A DNA stretch of 39,672 bases from an uncultured Clostridium sp. Lineage in GTDB: Bacteria > Bacillota > Clostridia > TANB77 > CAG-508. A model generated the notes under the pieces. That model searched no databases. It was not told where the DNA came from and saw only the letters and a program-made list of their open reading frames with translations. The first letter of the stretch is position 1, and each line of letters begins with the position of its first letter. Location of the stretch: NCBI GenBank assembly GCA_930986425.1, contig CAKNJR010000016.1, forward strand, positions 1 to 39,672. Reading direction: 5' to 3'. Below, in pieces: positions 32,892-39,672 of this stretch. Both the position numbers and the translations under genes were made by a program.

Positions 32892-32991
32892 ATTTTTTCA
32901 ATTTGGGACGGTCCTAAAATAAAAAACTTTTCAATTTGGGACGGACCCATCGTAAAATATTTTACGAAAAGGACCGTTCCCGATTGAAAAT
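32892..32991. repeat. Palindromic GGGACGG-family repeat cluster downstream of clpC
   Basis: TTTTCAATTTGGGACGG occurs twice (near 32895 and 32928), followed by a perfect 16-bp palindrome CGTAAAATATTTTACG (32951-32966), then AAAAGGACCGTTCCCGATTGAAAA, an inverted relative of the first motif. It ends 3 bp before the clpC stop and can fold into a large hairpin, so it may act as the operon terminator. It shares the TTTTACGAAAAGGACCGT tail with the repeat at 5215-5240. Confidence 0.75.
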
Positions 32992-32993
32992 TT

Positions 32994-35423
32994 TTATCCA
33001 ACAACTATTTCATCATCTTGCACAGTAACTTTTGCTTCTTTCTTTATTTTTCCATCAAGCATTGCTTCTGCTATTTTATCTTCAACCATTGTTTGTATTG
33101 CTCTTTTTAGAGGTCTTGCTCCAAATGTTTTGTCTGTTCCTTTTTTCGCTACTAAGTCTTTAGCATTTTCATCAACAGTAAGTTTTATTCCTTGCTCCTT
33201 TAATAGTTTTGCTACATTATTTAGCATAATGTCTACTATTTTTCTTATTTGATTATCCTCTAATTTATGGAATACTATTATTTCATCTATACGGTTTAAG
33301 AATTCAGGTTTAAATTCTTTCTTCAATTCTCCCATTACATCTTTTTTGATGTCTTGGTATTCTTTTTCTCCATTTTCTTTTTCTTCGATGAAACCTAATG
33401 TTTTCTTATCTGTAATTAATTTTGCTCCAACATTTGATGTCATAATTATTACAGTATTTTTGAAGTTTACTGTTCTTCCTTGTGAGTCTGTTAATCTACC
33501 ATCGTCTAATACTTGTAATAACATATTCATTACATCTGGATGTGCTTTTTCAATTTCATCAAATAGGATTACTGAATATGGTTTTCTTCTTACTTTTTCT
33601 GTAAGTTGACCGGCTTCATCATATCCTACATATCCTGGAGGTGAACCTATAAGTTTTGCAACGGAATGTGGTTCCATATATTCAGACATATCAATTCTGA
33701 TTAATGCGTCTTCGCTTCCAAATAAGTTTTCTGCTAAGGCTTTAGATAATTCTGTTTTACCAACACCTGTTGGTCCTAGGAATAAGAATGAGCCTATTGG
33801 TTTATTAGGGTCTTTTAAGCCCATTCTACTTCTTTTTATTGCTTTTGCAACTGCTGAAACTGCCTCATCTTGTCCAATAACTCTTTTATGCAAATTTTCT
33901 TCCAAATTTTTAAGTTTATCATTTTCACTTTGAGATACTTTTGAAACTGGTATTCCTGTCCAACTTGATATTACATTTGCAATATCTTCTTCTTTTAATG
34001 TTGAAACATTTTTGCTACTTTTTGTTTCCCATTCTTTTTTAGCATCTTCAAGTTCTTTCTTTTTCGCATTTTCTTTATCTCTTATTTTTGCTGCTTTTTC
34101 AAAGTCTTGAACTCTTATTGCTTCTTCTTTTTCTTTATCTAATTTTTCTATTTTATCTTTTAATTCTTTAAAGCTATCTGGTTCTGTGTAGCTACTCATT
34201 CTAACTTTTGAAGCCGCTTCATCTATTAAATCTATTGCTTTATCTGGTAAATATCTATCATTTATATATCTTGAAGATAGCTCTACTGCCGCTTTTATGG
34301 CTTCGTCTGTTATTTTTACATTATGATGTGCTTCGTATTTATCTCTTAAACCAAATAGAATTTGAGTAGCCTCTTCTTCTGTTGGTTCATTTACTGTTAC
34401 AGGGCTAAATCTTCTTTCAAGTGCTGCATCCTTTTCTATATATTTTCTATATTCTTTTAATGTTGTAGCACCTATTAATTGAATTTCACCTCTAGCTAAA
34501 AGTGGTTTTAAAATGTTTGCTGCATCAACAGCTCCTTCTGCTGAACCAGCTCCAACTATTGTATGAATTTCATCAATGAAGATTATTACATCTCCTGCTT
34601 TTTTTACTTCTTTTAATGCCTTTTTTATTCTTTCTTCAAAGTCTCCTCTATATTTTGCACCTGCTATCATACTAGCCATGTCTAAGCTTACTACTCTTTT
34701 ATTTTTTAATATTTCTGGCACGTCTCCTGCTACTATTTTTTCTGCTAACCCTTCTGCTACTGCTGTTTTACCAACACCAGGTTCACCAATTAAACATGGA
34801 TTGTTTTTTGTTCTTCTTGAAAGAATTTGTATAACTCTTTGAATTTCTTCTTTTCTTCCTATAACAGGGTCTAGTTTTCCTTCTTTTGCTTGTCTTGTTA
34901 AGTCTGTTCCATATTGGTTTAATGTAGGAGTTGAATTGTAGCTTCCTTTGCTTGATGAAGAATTAGATTCATTACTTTCTTCTCCTTCTTCATTTAGAAC
35001 TTTTATTAATTCATTATATAACCCTTGAGGATTTACATCTTCTTCTAGCATTATTCTAGTTGCTACGCAATCTCCCTCTTTCATTATACCTATTAACAAA
35101 TGTTCTGTGCCTATATATTCTGTGCCTAGTCTTCTTGCCTCTAAAAATGCATTTTCAATTACTCTTTTACTTCTTGGAGTAAAACTAATTTGATTTGCAT
35201 CTTCTATTTCATCACCTACCCCAACAATTTCTTCAATTGATTGTTTTACTTTTTCTGAAGTTAGTCCTTGGTTTTGCAATACTTTACTTGCAACACCAGT
35301 ACCTTCTTCAACCAATCCATAAAGTAGGTGTTCTGTTCCTATGTAATTATGCCCTAATTCCATAGCAATTTCTTGTGCATATTCTAAGGCTTTTTCTGCT
35401 CTTGCAGTAAATTTATAATACAT
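32994..35423 (-). CDS. clpC: Clp protease ATPase ClpC
   Basis: AAA+ unfoldase that feeds proteins, including those marked by McsB arginine phosphorylation, to ClpP. Start ATG 35423 (MYYKFTARAEKALEYAQ) follows AAAGGAAGTG. The frame is open to 35510, but those codons are not family-like. The 809-aa protein has an N domain with two Clp repeats (1-145), a first Walker A GEPGVGKT, Walker B IIFIDEIHT, a UVR/middle region (RVQDFEKAAKIRDKE), a second Walker A GPTGVGKT, and ILFDEIEKAH. It is last in ctsR-mcsA-mcsB-clpC. Confidence 0.98.
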   Translation of the reverse strand: MYYKFTARAEKALEYAQEIAMELGHNYIGTEHLLYGLVEEGTGVASKVLQNQGLTSEKVKQSIEEIVGVGDEIEDANQISFTPRSKRVIENAFLEARRLGTEYIGTEHLLIGIMKEGDCVATRIMLEEDVNPQGLYNELIKVLNEEGEESNESNSSSSKGSYNSTPTLNQYGTDLTRQAKEGKLDPVIGRKEEIQRVIQILSRRTKNNPCLIGEPGVGKTAVAEGLAEKIVAGDVPEILKNKRVVSLDMASMIAGAKYRGDFEERIKKALKEVKKAGDVIIFIDEIHTIVGAGSAEGAVDAANILKPLLARGEIQLIGATTLKEYRKYIEKDAALERRFSPVTVNEPTEEEATQILFGLRDKYEAHHNVKITDEAIKAAVELSSRYINDRYLPDKAIDLIDEAASKVRMSSYTEPDSFKELKDKIEKLDKEKEEAIRVQDFEKAAKIRDKENAKKKELEDAKKEWETKSSKNVSTLKEEDIANVISSWTGIPVSKVSQSENDKLKNLEENLHKRVIGQDEAVSAVAKAIKRSRMGLKDPNKPIGSFLFLGPTGVGKTELSKALAENLFGSEDALIRIDMSEYMEPHSVAKLIGSPPGYVGYDEAGQLTEKVRRKPYSVILFDEIEKAHPDVMNMLLQVLDDGRLTDSQGRTVNFKNTVIIMTSNVGAKLITDKKTLGFIEEKENGEKEYQDIKKDVMGELKKEFKPEFLNRIDEIIVFHKLEDNQIRKIVDIMLNNVAKLLKEQGIKLTVDENAKDLVAKKGTDKTFGARPLKRAIQTMVEDKIAEAMLDGKIKKEAKVTVQDDEIVVG

Positions 35424-35524
35424 ATTAAATACACTTCCTTTCATAATTTTCAATTTGTAATATATGTGGTTTACGCATTTTAGCAAATGAAACTTGCGCC
35501 GCTTAAGCATAAGTTTAAGCTAGC

Positions 35525-36541
35525 CTAGTCTTCTTGTAAAATTTGCTTTATTGTTTCACATCTTGAGGCTTCTTGGTCTATTACTGATAATTTTGTGCCA
35601 AGTCTTTTTTGCATATTTGCAGGTTTAGTAAATAGCATTAGTTCTCTAACTTTTTTGTCATTTAATTCTTTTATTATTCCTAAATCTGTACCTAATTTGA
35701 CTTTTGATAAAAGTTCAATGTTTTCATCTTCACTAAGTCTTCTTGCGTTGGCAAGTATTCCATAACTTCTATAAACTTCATCCTCAAGTTTTAGTGAGTT
35801 TTTAGATAAATATTTTCTAGCTAATCTTTCTTGGTCTATTATTTTTTGTGCTAATAGATTTAGATTTTTTGCAATCTCTTTTTCTGTTATACCCAATGTT
35901 TGATTGTTTGATACTTGGTATATGTCACCTTCTGCTTTTGTACCTTCGCCATACAATCCTCTAACATTCATACCTAAATTATTAATTATATTAAGCATTT
36001 TATTTAGGTTGCCTGTCATTTGAAGTGCTGGTATATGTACTAATGTAGAAATTTTTAGTCCTGTACCAACATTGGTTGGACAAGCTGTTAAAAATCCATA
36101 TTTTTCATGATAACTATATGGAATTAAGCTTTCCATTTTTTCATCTATTTCAATAGCTAGGTTTAGTAAATTGTCTATATCTAATCCTGATGTAAATACT
36201 TGCAATTTTATATGGTCTTCTTCATTTACCATTATGCAAATATTTTCGTCATCATTTATAACTACTGCTGTATATGGCATTTTTGTTTTTGCAAAATCTG
36301 GGCTTATTAAATGTTTTTCAACCAAGCTTTGCTTTGTAATCATATCCATATCATCTAAGCTTAGGAATTTTAAGTTATATCCTAAGCTAGGTGTAATTTC
36401 TTTTACTTTATCATATACTTCTTTTAGTTCTTCTTTTGATGCTTTATTAATAAATGGGATTCCTTTTATATTTCTTGATAGTCTTACTCTTGTACTAATA
36501 ACTACATCTGATTCTTTTCCATTTTGTAAATACCAATTCAT
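35525..36541 (-). CDS. mcsB: Protein-arginine kinase McsB
   Basis: Phosphorylates arginines on proteins to mark them for ClpC-ClpP and inactivates CtsR. The 338-aa protein has the phosphagen-kinase signatures DVVISTRVRLSRNIKG, VNEEDHIKLQVF and LTACPTNVGTGLKISTLVHIP, and the C-terminal RRLSEDENIELLSKVKLG. The start overlaps the mcsA stop by one base (TAATG), giving translational coupling to its activator. Confidence 0.97.
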   Translation of the reverse strand: MNWYLQNGKESDVVISTRVRLSRNIKGIPFINKASKEELKEVYDKVKEITPSLGYNLKFLSLDDMDMITKQSLVEKHLISPDFAKTKMPYTAVVINDDENICIMVNEEDHIKLQVFTSGLDIDNLLNLAIEIDEKMESLIPYSYHEKYGFLTACPTNVGTGLKISTLVHIPALQMTGNLNKMLNIINNLGMNVRGLYGEGTKAEGDIYQVSNNQTLGITEKEIAKNLNLLAQKIIDQERLARKYLSKNSLKLEDEVYRSYGILANARRLSEDENIELLSKVKLGTDLGIIKELNDKKVRELMLFTKPANMQKRLGTKLSVIDQEASRCETIKQILQED

Positions 36542-37089
36542 TATTTATTCATCTCCTTTATCTTATCTCTTATTTTTGCAGCGTCTTCGTATCTTTCTTC
36601 TTTTATAGCTTTGTCTAGTTGTTTTTGCAAATCTTCTAATTCAGAATTTTCGCTGTTTTCTGTATTTGTCTTGTTTTTACTTGATGATTTTTTACTTTTT
36701 GTATTTAATAAATCATCTACATTTTTTGCTCCTCTTCCTATATGTTTTGCTGTTCCATGAAGATTTTTTAATAATGAATCGATTGGTCCTGAGAATGTAT
36801 CATAGCAATCACTACATCCGAACATTCCTGTATCTATGAAATCATTGTATGACATTCCACAAGTTTTGCACTTTACGTTATCTATGCTAAAGCTTGGCAA
36901 TAATGAACTTTCTGCATAATCATTAAAGAAATCTCCTAAAAAGCTAGTAAAGTCCATTGGTATATCTATTCTATCTACACCAAGTTTTCTAGCACATTCT
37001 GAGCATAAATTTAATTCCTTTCTTACACCATTTATTACTTGAGTATATCTAACATTTGCTTCATTTTTTCCACAATTTTGACACAACAT
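36541..37089 (-). CDS. mcsA: McsB activator McsA
   Basis: Zinc-binding activator of McsB. The 182-aa protein has two Cys pairs at the start (MLCQNCGKNE, LNLCSECARKLG) and two more (VKCKTCGMSY, FGCSDCYDTF). A Ser/Lys-rich linker and a C-terminal UVR motif (LQKQLDKAIKEERYEDAAKIRDKI), shared with ClpC, follow. It precedes and overlaps mcsB. Confidence 0.96.
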   Translation of the reverse strand: MLCQNCGKNEANVRYTQVINGVRKELNLCSECARKLGVDRIDIPMDFTSFLGDFFNDYAESSLLPSFSIDNVKCKTCGMSYNDFIDTGMFGCSDCYDTFSGPIDSLLKNLHGTAKHIGRGAKNVDDLLNTKSKKSSSKNKTNTENSENSELEDLQKQLDKAIKEERYEDAAKIRDKIKEMNK

Positions 37090-37195
37090 AATAATTACCT
37101 CCTTTAAAATTATTTAGTCAAAATATTTTTTATATGCAATATATTTAATTTGCAAAGTTGCATTTTTGTGATAATTTAGTTTAATTAATTTGATA

Positions 37196-37639
37196 TTAAA
37201 CTAAATTGATTAACATATTTTTGAGTATCTTTGCTCTTATTTCATCTTTTGTTTCCTTTGGCAAAGTCAGGGCTTTATCACTTGTTGCTGCTTTTATGAG
37301 CTTTGCTTCTTTTTCATTTATAATGTTATAGTCTAGGAAGTTATTAACAAATATTTCAAGCTCTTTTGCTGTTATAGAATTTCCTATACTGTTTATTATG
37401 TGCATTAAATAATCACTATGTGTGATGTTTACTTTTCTTATTTTTATGCACCCTCCACCACCTCTTGAGCTTTCTACATAGTAGCCTTGTGTTGGAGTAA
37501 ATCTTGTAGATATTACATAGTTGATTTGTGATGGCACACAGTTAAAATGCTCTGCTAAGTCATTTCTTTGTATTACAGCATAATCATCATCTTCTAATAA
37601 TTCATTTATAAATTCTGCTATTACATCTGAAATTCTCAT
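37196..37639 (-). CDS. ctsR: Class III stress regulator CtsR
   Basis: Winged-helix repressor of clp genes, inactivated by heat and McsB. The 147-aa protein starts at ATG 37639 after AAGGGGAG. RISDVIAEFINELL, then LAEHFNCVPSQINYVISTRFTPTQGYYVESSRGGGGCIKIRKV, forms the DNA-binding domain with the RGGGG wing/thermosensor. The C-terminal dimer region is complete. It is first in the operon and has its own operator just upstream, so it is autoregulated. Confidence 0.97.
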   Translation of the reverse strand: MRISDVIAEFINELLEDDDYAVIQRNDLAEHFNCVPSQINYVISTRFTPTQGYYVESSRGGGGCIKIRKVNITHSDYLMHIINSIGNSITAKELEIFVNNFLDYNIINEKEAKLIKAATSDKALTLPKETKDEIRAKILKNMLINLV

Positions 37640-37752
37640 TTTTCTCCCCTTCTTTCTATAACTTTTTGTGTTTACTATTTTAAAATTGTCACTTTAAATG
37701 TTTTTATAATTTTAGTTGTTTTTGATTTCGACATTTTTCTATCTTTTTTGAC

Positions 37753-37769
37753 TTTGACTTTCTTTGACT
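37753..37769 (-). promoter_or_regulatory. CtsR operator
   Basis: On the minus strand AGTCAAAGAAAGTCAAA matches the CtsR consensus RGTCAAANANRGTCAAA exactly. A third GTCAAA half-site follows directly (plus 37747-37752). It lies six bases downstream of the -10, so bound repressor would block initiation. Confidence 0.92.
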
Positions 37770-37775
37770 TTTAAT

Positions 37776-37804
37776 AGTATATACCCTTTTATGGAAATTG
37801 TCAA
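37776..37804 (-). promoter_or_regulatory. Sigma-A promoter of the ctsR operon
   Basis: TTGACA (plus 37799-37804), a 17-bp spacer and TATACT (plus 37776-37781) on the minus strand, followed directly by the CtsR box. The untranslated leader is about 130 nt. Confidence 0.85.
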
Positions 37805-37830
37805 TAGTTTTTTAAAAACTATTGACAATT
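37796..37830. repeat. Perfect 35-bp palindrome overlapping the ctsR -35
   Basis: Arms 37796-37812 and 37814-37830 are perfect inverted copies (AATTGTCAATAGTTTTT and complement) around one base. It starts 4 bp after the stop of the ATPase gene and contains the TTGACA of the ctsR promoter in one arm. No T-run follows on the minus strand. It may be a terminator-like stem for the upstream gene or a regulator site. Confidence 0.8.
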
Positions 37831-37833
37831 GTT

Positions 37834-39516
37834 TTATACTTTCTCTACATATAGTTTATCATTTACAGCAGTTATCGTGTATCTATGCAATTTTTCAATA
37901 TCTTTTATTTCATTATAGTTGCTATACTTAAATATTTGCTCTTTCGCCTCTTTTTGTTTTTCTTTTAATTTGTTTTCTTCTCCTTTTTTTAAATACTTAA
38001 ATTCTACCATTATGCTATTATATCCTTTGCTTCTGTCCCTTGGTACTAATAGTATATCCGGGTATTCTCTTTGCACTTCTAACTCTGATTTTACTGTATA
38101 TAGCTTCAAGTTCATTGAAATACAATAAAAAATAAGTTTTACGTATTTTTCATCAAATCTTTGATAATCTCTGTTTGACAGATTCTTTAAATATTTTTGC
38201 AATATTTCTACTATTTTGTCTATTTTTCCTTCTAATGCTAATTGTCTTAATATTTCAGTATATTCGTCATTGTCTATACTCATTTGTGCTTCATCATCTA
38301 TCAATTTAATAAAGTAATCTGAGTATATTTCTCTCATTACTTTATTGGGTACTTTTAGCTCGGGCATTCCAAGTTCTTCTTTAACTATTGTTAAGTATCC
38401 CAAGTAATAAAGCATAGATACTAAATCCATATCGGTAAATTCCATTGCTGGGTTGAATTTTTGTGTTATTTCAGAAAGTATACCTTCACCTGAAACTGTT
38501 TTCTCTATTATTTCTGCACGCTTTTCTCCTTTGCATAAGTCTAACATTTTTCCTATTTTACTGTAATCACTCGCTATATTTACATCAACTAAGCTTTCCG
38601 GTAGCTTTTCTAATCTTGTATAATTACTTAAAAAATATAAGCACATTGTTGAGTTATATATTTTCTCTTTACCATTTATAGAAAATTTATATCCATCATA
38701 ATTTTCCTTCATAATTGGTAGCATTTCTTCTTCCTTTTCTTTAGAAATTTCTTGAGCGTTCATTAATTCTACAAGTTCTGCTTCAGTGAATCCTAACATC
38801 TCATTAAATTCTTCATCCCTAGTTATATCTGTTCCAATATTAAAACCTGAAGTTAGACTATCTAATGTTATTGGAGCTACACCAGTTATAAATATTCTAT
38901 CTATTACTGTTTCTGTTCCTTTTTTTAATATTTCATACCATTTTCTCACTTTTCCATTTTTTGAAACCAAACTTTTGAATTGGTCAGTATCAAAACCAAG
39001 CAGTTCATTTGCAAAGTGGTCGTATTCATCTATAATTACATAAATTTTATCATTTGACTTCTGCACTATAAAAGATTTTATTAGATTGTCTAATATGTTT
39101 TCTGCTTCGTCTTCCATATTCACATAAAAGTCAAGTCCATATTTTTGTGCAAATAATTTTATAGAAGAACCTACTTCTCTCTTAAATCCATTTATTGTTG
39201 TATCTACAGTAGAGGTATCTATTCCTGAAAAATTAAATCTTAATATATGATAGCTATTTTTTAATGGTGTAGGATGTTTACCTATATATGTTTCTTTATA
39301 CAATTGTTCAAATTTATCTTTCTTCTTTATGTCATAATAGTTTTCTAATGTACTTGTAAATAAAGTTTTTCCAAACTTTCTTGGTCTTAAGAATGTTATA
39401 TATGGTTGTGGCAAGTCTTCTAATTTTTCTATGTATTTTGTTTTATCTACATAATAATAATTATCCTTTACTATTCTTTCATAATCACTTATTCCATAAG
39501 GTAATTTTTTTATCAT
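37834..39516 (-). CDS. AAA-ATPase-like/PD-(D/E)XK nuclease domain protein
   Basis: The 560-aa protein belongs to the AAA-ATPase-like plus DUF1703-type family, present in many copies in gut anaerobes. The N-terminal half has YYVDKTKYIEKL, the P-loop-like RPRKFGKTLF (~44-53), Walker B YVIIDEYDHFAN and an ITGVAPITLDSLTSGFN segment. The C-terminal domain (~470-545) has EYPDILLVPRD and IMVEFKYLK, fitting a D...E-x-K PD-(D/E)XK core. The biological role is unsettled. The 156 bp upstream to the window edge shows nothing I can assign. Confidence 0.85.
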   Translation of the reverse strand: MIKKLPYGISDYERIVKDNYYYVDKTKYIEKLEDLPQPYITFLRPRKFGKTLFTSTLENYYDIKKKDKFEQLYKETYIGKHPTPLKNSYHILRFNFSGIDTSTVDTTINGFKREVGSSIKLFAQKYGLDFYVNMEDEAENILDNLIKSFIVQKSNDKIYVIIDEYDHFANELLGFDTDQFKSLVSKNGKVRKWYEILKKGTETVIDRIFITGVAPITLDSLTSGFNIGTDITRDEEFNEMLGFTEAELVELMNAQEISKEKEEEMLPIMKENYDGYKFSINGKEKIYNSTMCLYFLSNYTRLEKLPESLVDVNIASDYSKIGKMLDLCKGEKRAEIIEKTVSGEGILSEITQKFNPAMEFTDMDLVSMLYYLGYLTIVKEELGMPELKVPNKVMREIYSDYFIKLIDDEAQMSIDNDEYTEILRQLALEGKIDKIVEILQKYLKNLSNRDYQRFDEKYVKLIFYCISMNLKLYTVKSELEVQREYPDILLVPRDRSKGYNSIMVEFKYLKKGEENKLKEKQKEAKEQIFKYSNYNEIKDIEKLHRYTITAVNDKLYVEKV

Positions 39517-39672
39517 AACTTTTCTCTCCTTAACTATTTTTATGACATATTTATTTTTAAGGTTTTATTTATAATAATACTATCACAAAAGTTATAATTT
39601 AACAAGTTATTACCTAATTTAATAGTGTAAAATGGTATCGGAATAGAAAAATTGAGAATCCTTTGATATAAT

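Noticed and set aside
35424..35510. In-frame CGG in the open frame upstream of clpC
   Set aside because: This stretch precedes the well-supported start at 35423 and has no ClpC similarity, so the CGG there is not translated.

Overview
This is a strongly AT-rich chromosomal segment of a spore-forming, Gram-positive Clostridia-type bacterium, plausibly an uncultured gut lineage. It carries spoIIGA, sigE and sigG, a GerS-like gene, the class III heat-shock operon ctsR-mcsA-mcsB-clpC, and a divisome/cell-wall cluster in Firmicutes order. No tRNA, rRNA, CRISPR array or transposase gene lies inside the window. The left edge has two consensus promoters firing out of the window, probably into an rRNA operon.

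Layout. 1-3.8 kb: two paralogous membrane-anchored C-type-lectin-fold proteins on the minus strand. Their last ~130 bases are GC-rich and full of NNC codons, the mark of variable regions of a diversity-generating retroelement (DGR). No reverse transcriptase or template repeat is in the window. Each gene has its own promoter, a short leader ORF or its remnant, a terminator-like hairpin, and inverted repeats after the variable region. 4-5.2 kb: sigG and a ylmC/ymxH-like gene on the plus strand, apparently inverted relative to the usual spoIIGA-sigE-sigG order. 5.2-17.6 kb (minus): sigE, spoIIGA, ftsZ, ftsA, sbp, two DUF881 genes, ftsQ, murA and smc. 17.6-22 kb: a nucleoside phosphorylase-like gene, an HD-GYP protein (plus strand) and a large fibro-slime/MucBP surface protein. 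22-29.5 kb (minus): mazF, a gerS-like gene, dusB, rodA, minE, minD, a two-OB-fold SSB-like gene, small membrane genes and murI. 29.6-32.9 kb: a Cys-rich surface-type protein, a 46-aa peptide, two half-size TauE proteins, an MntR/DtxR regulator and a YqeG-like HAD phosphatase. 33-37.8 kb: clpC, mcsB, mcsA, ctsR with a clear CtsR box. 37.8-39.5 kb: an AAA-ATPase/PD-(D/E)XK protein.

Most striking observation. Three otherwise well-formed genes (ylmC/ymxH, mazF and a 74-codon membrane protein gene) are each broken by a one-base +1 frameshift, and in all three the zero-frame codon at the break is CGG, with GGN (glycine) the next +1 codon. A hand scan of the other coding regions found no in-frame CGG. 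This fits either programmed +1 frameshifting at a hungry or unassigned CGG codon, mechanistically like yeast Ty1 at CUU-AGG-C, or a coincidence of real lesions or sequencing errors. It is the best candidate here for something undescribed.

Other themes are a family of palindromic GGGACG(C/G) intergenic repeats, two of which flank the inverted sigG segment, and candidate Spo0A boxes before spoIIGA and the surface-protein gene.
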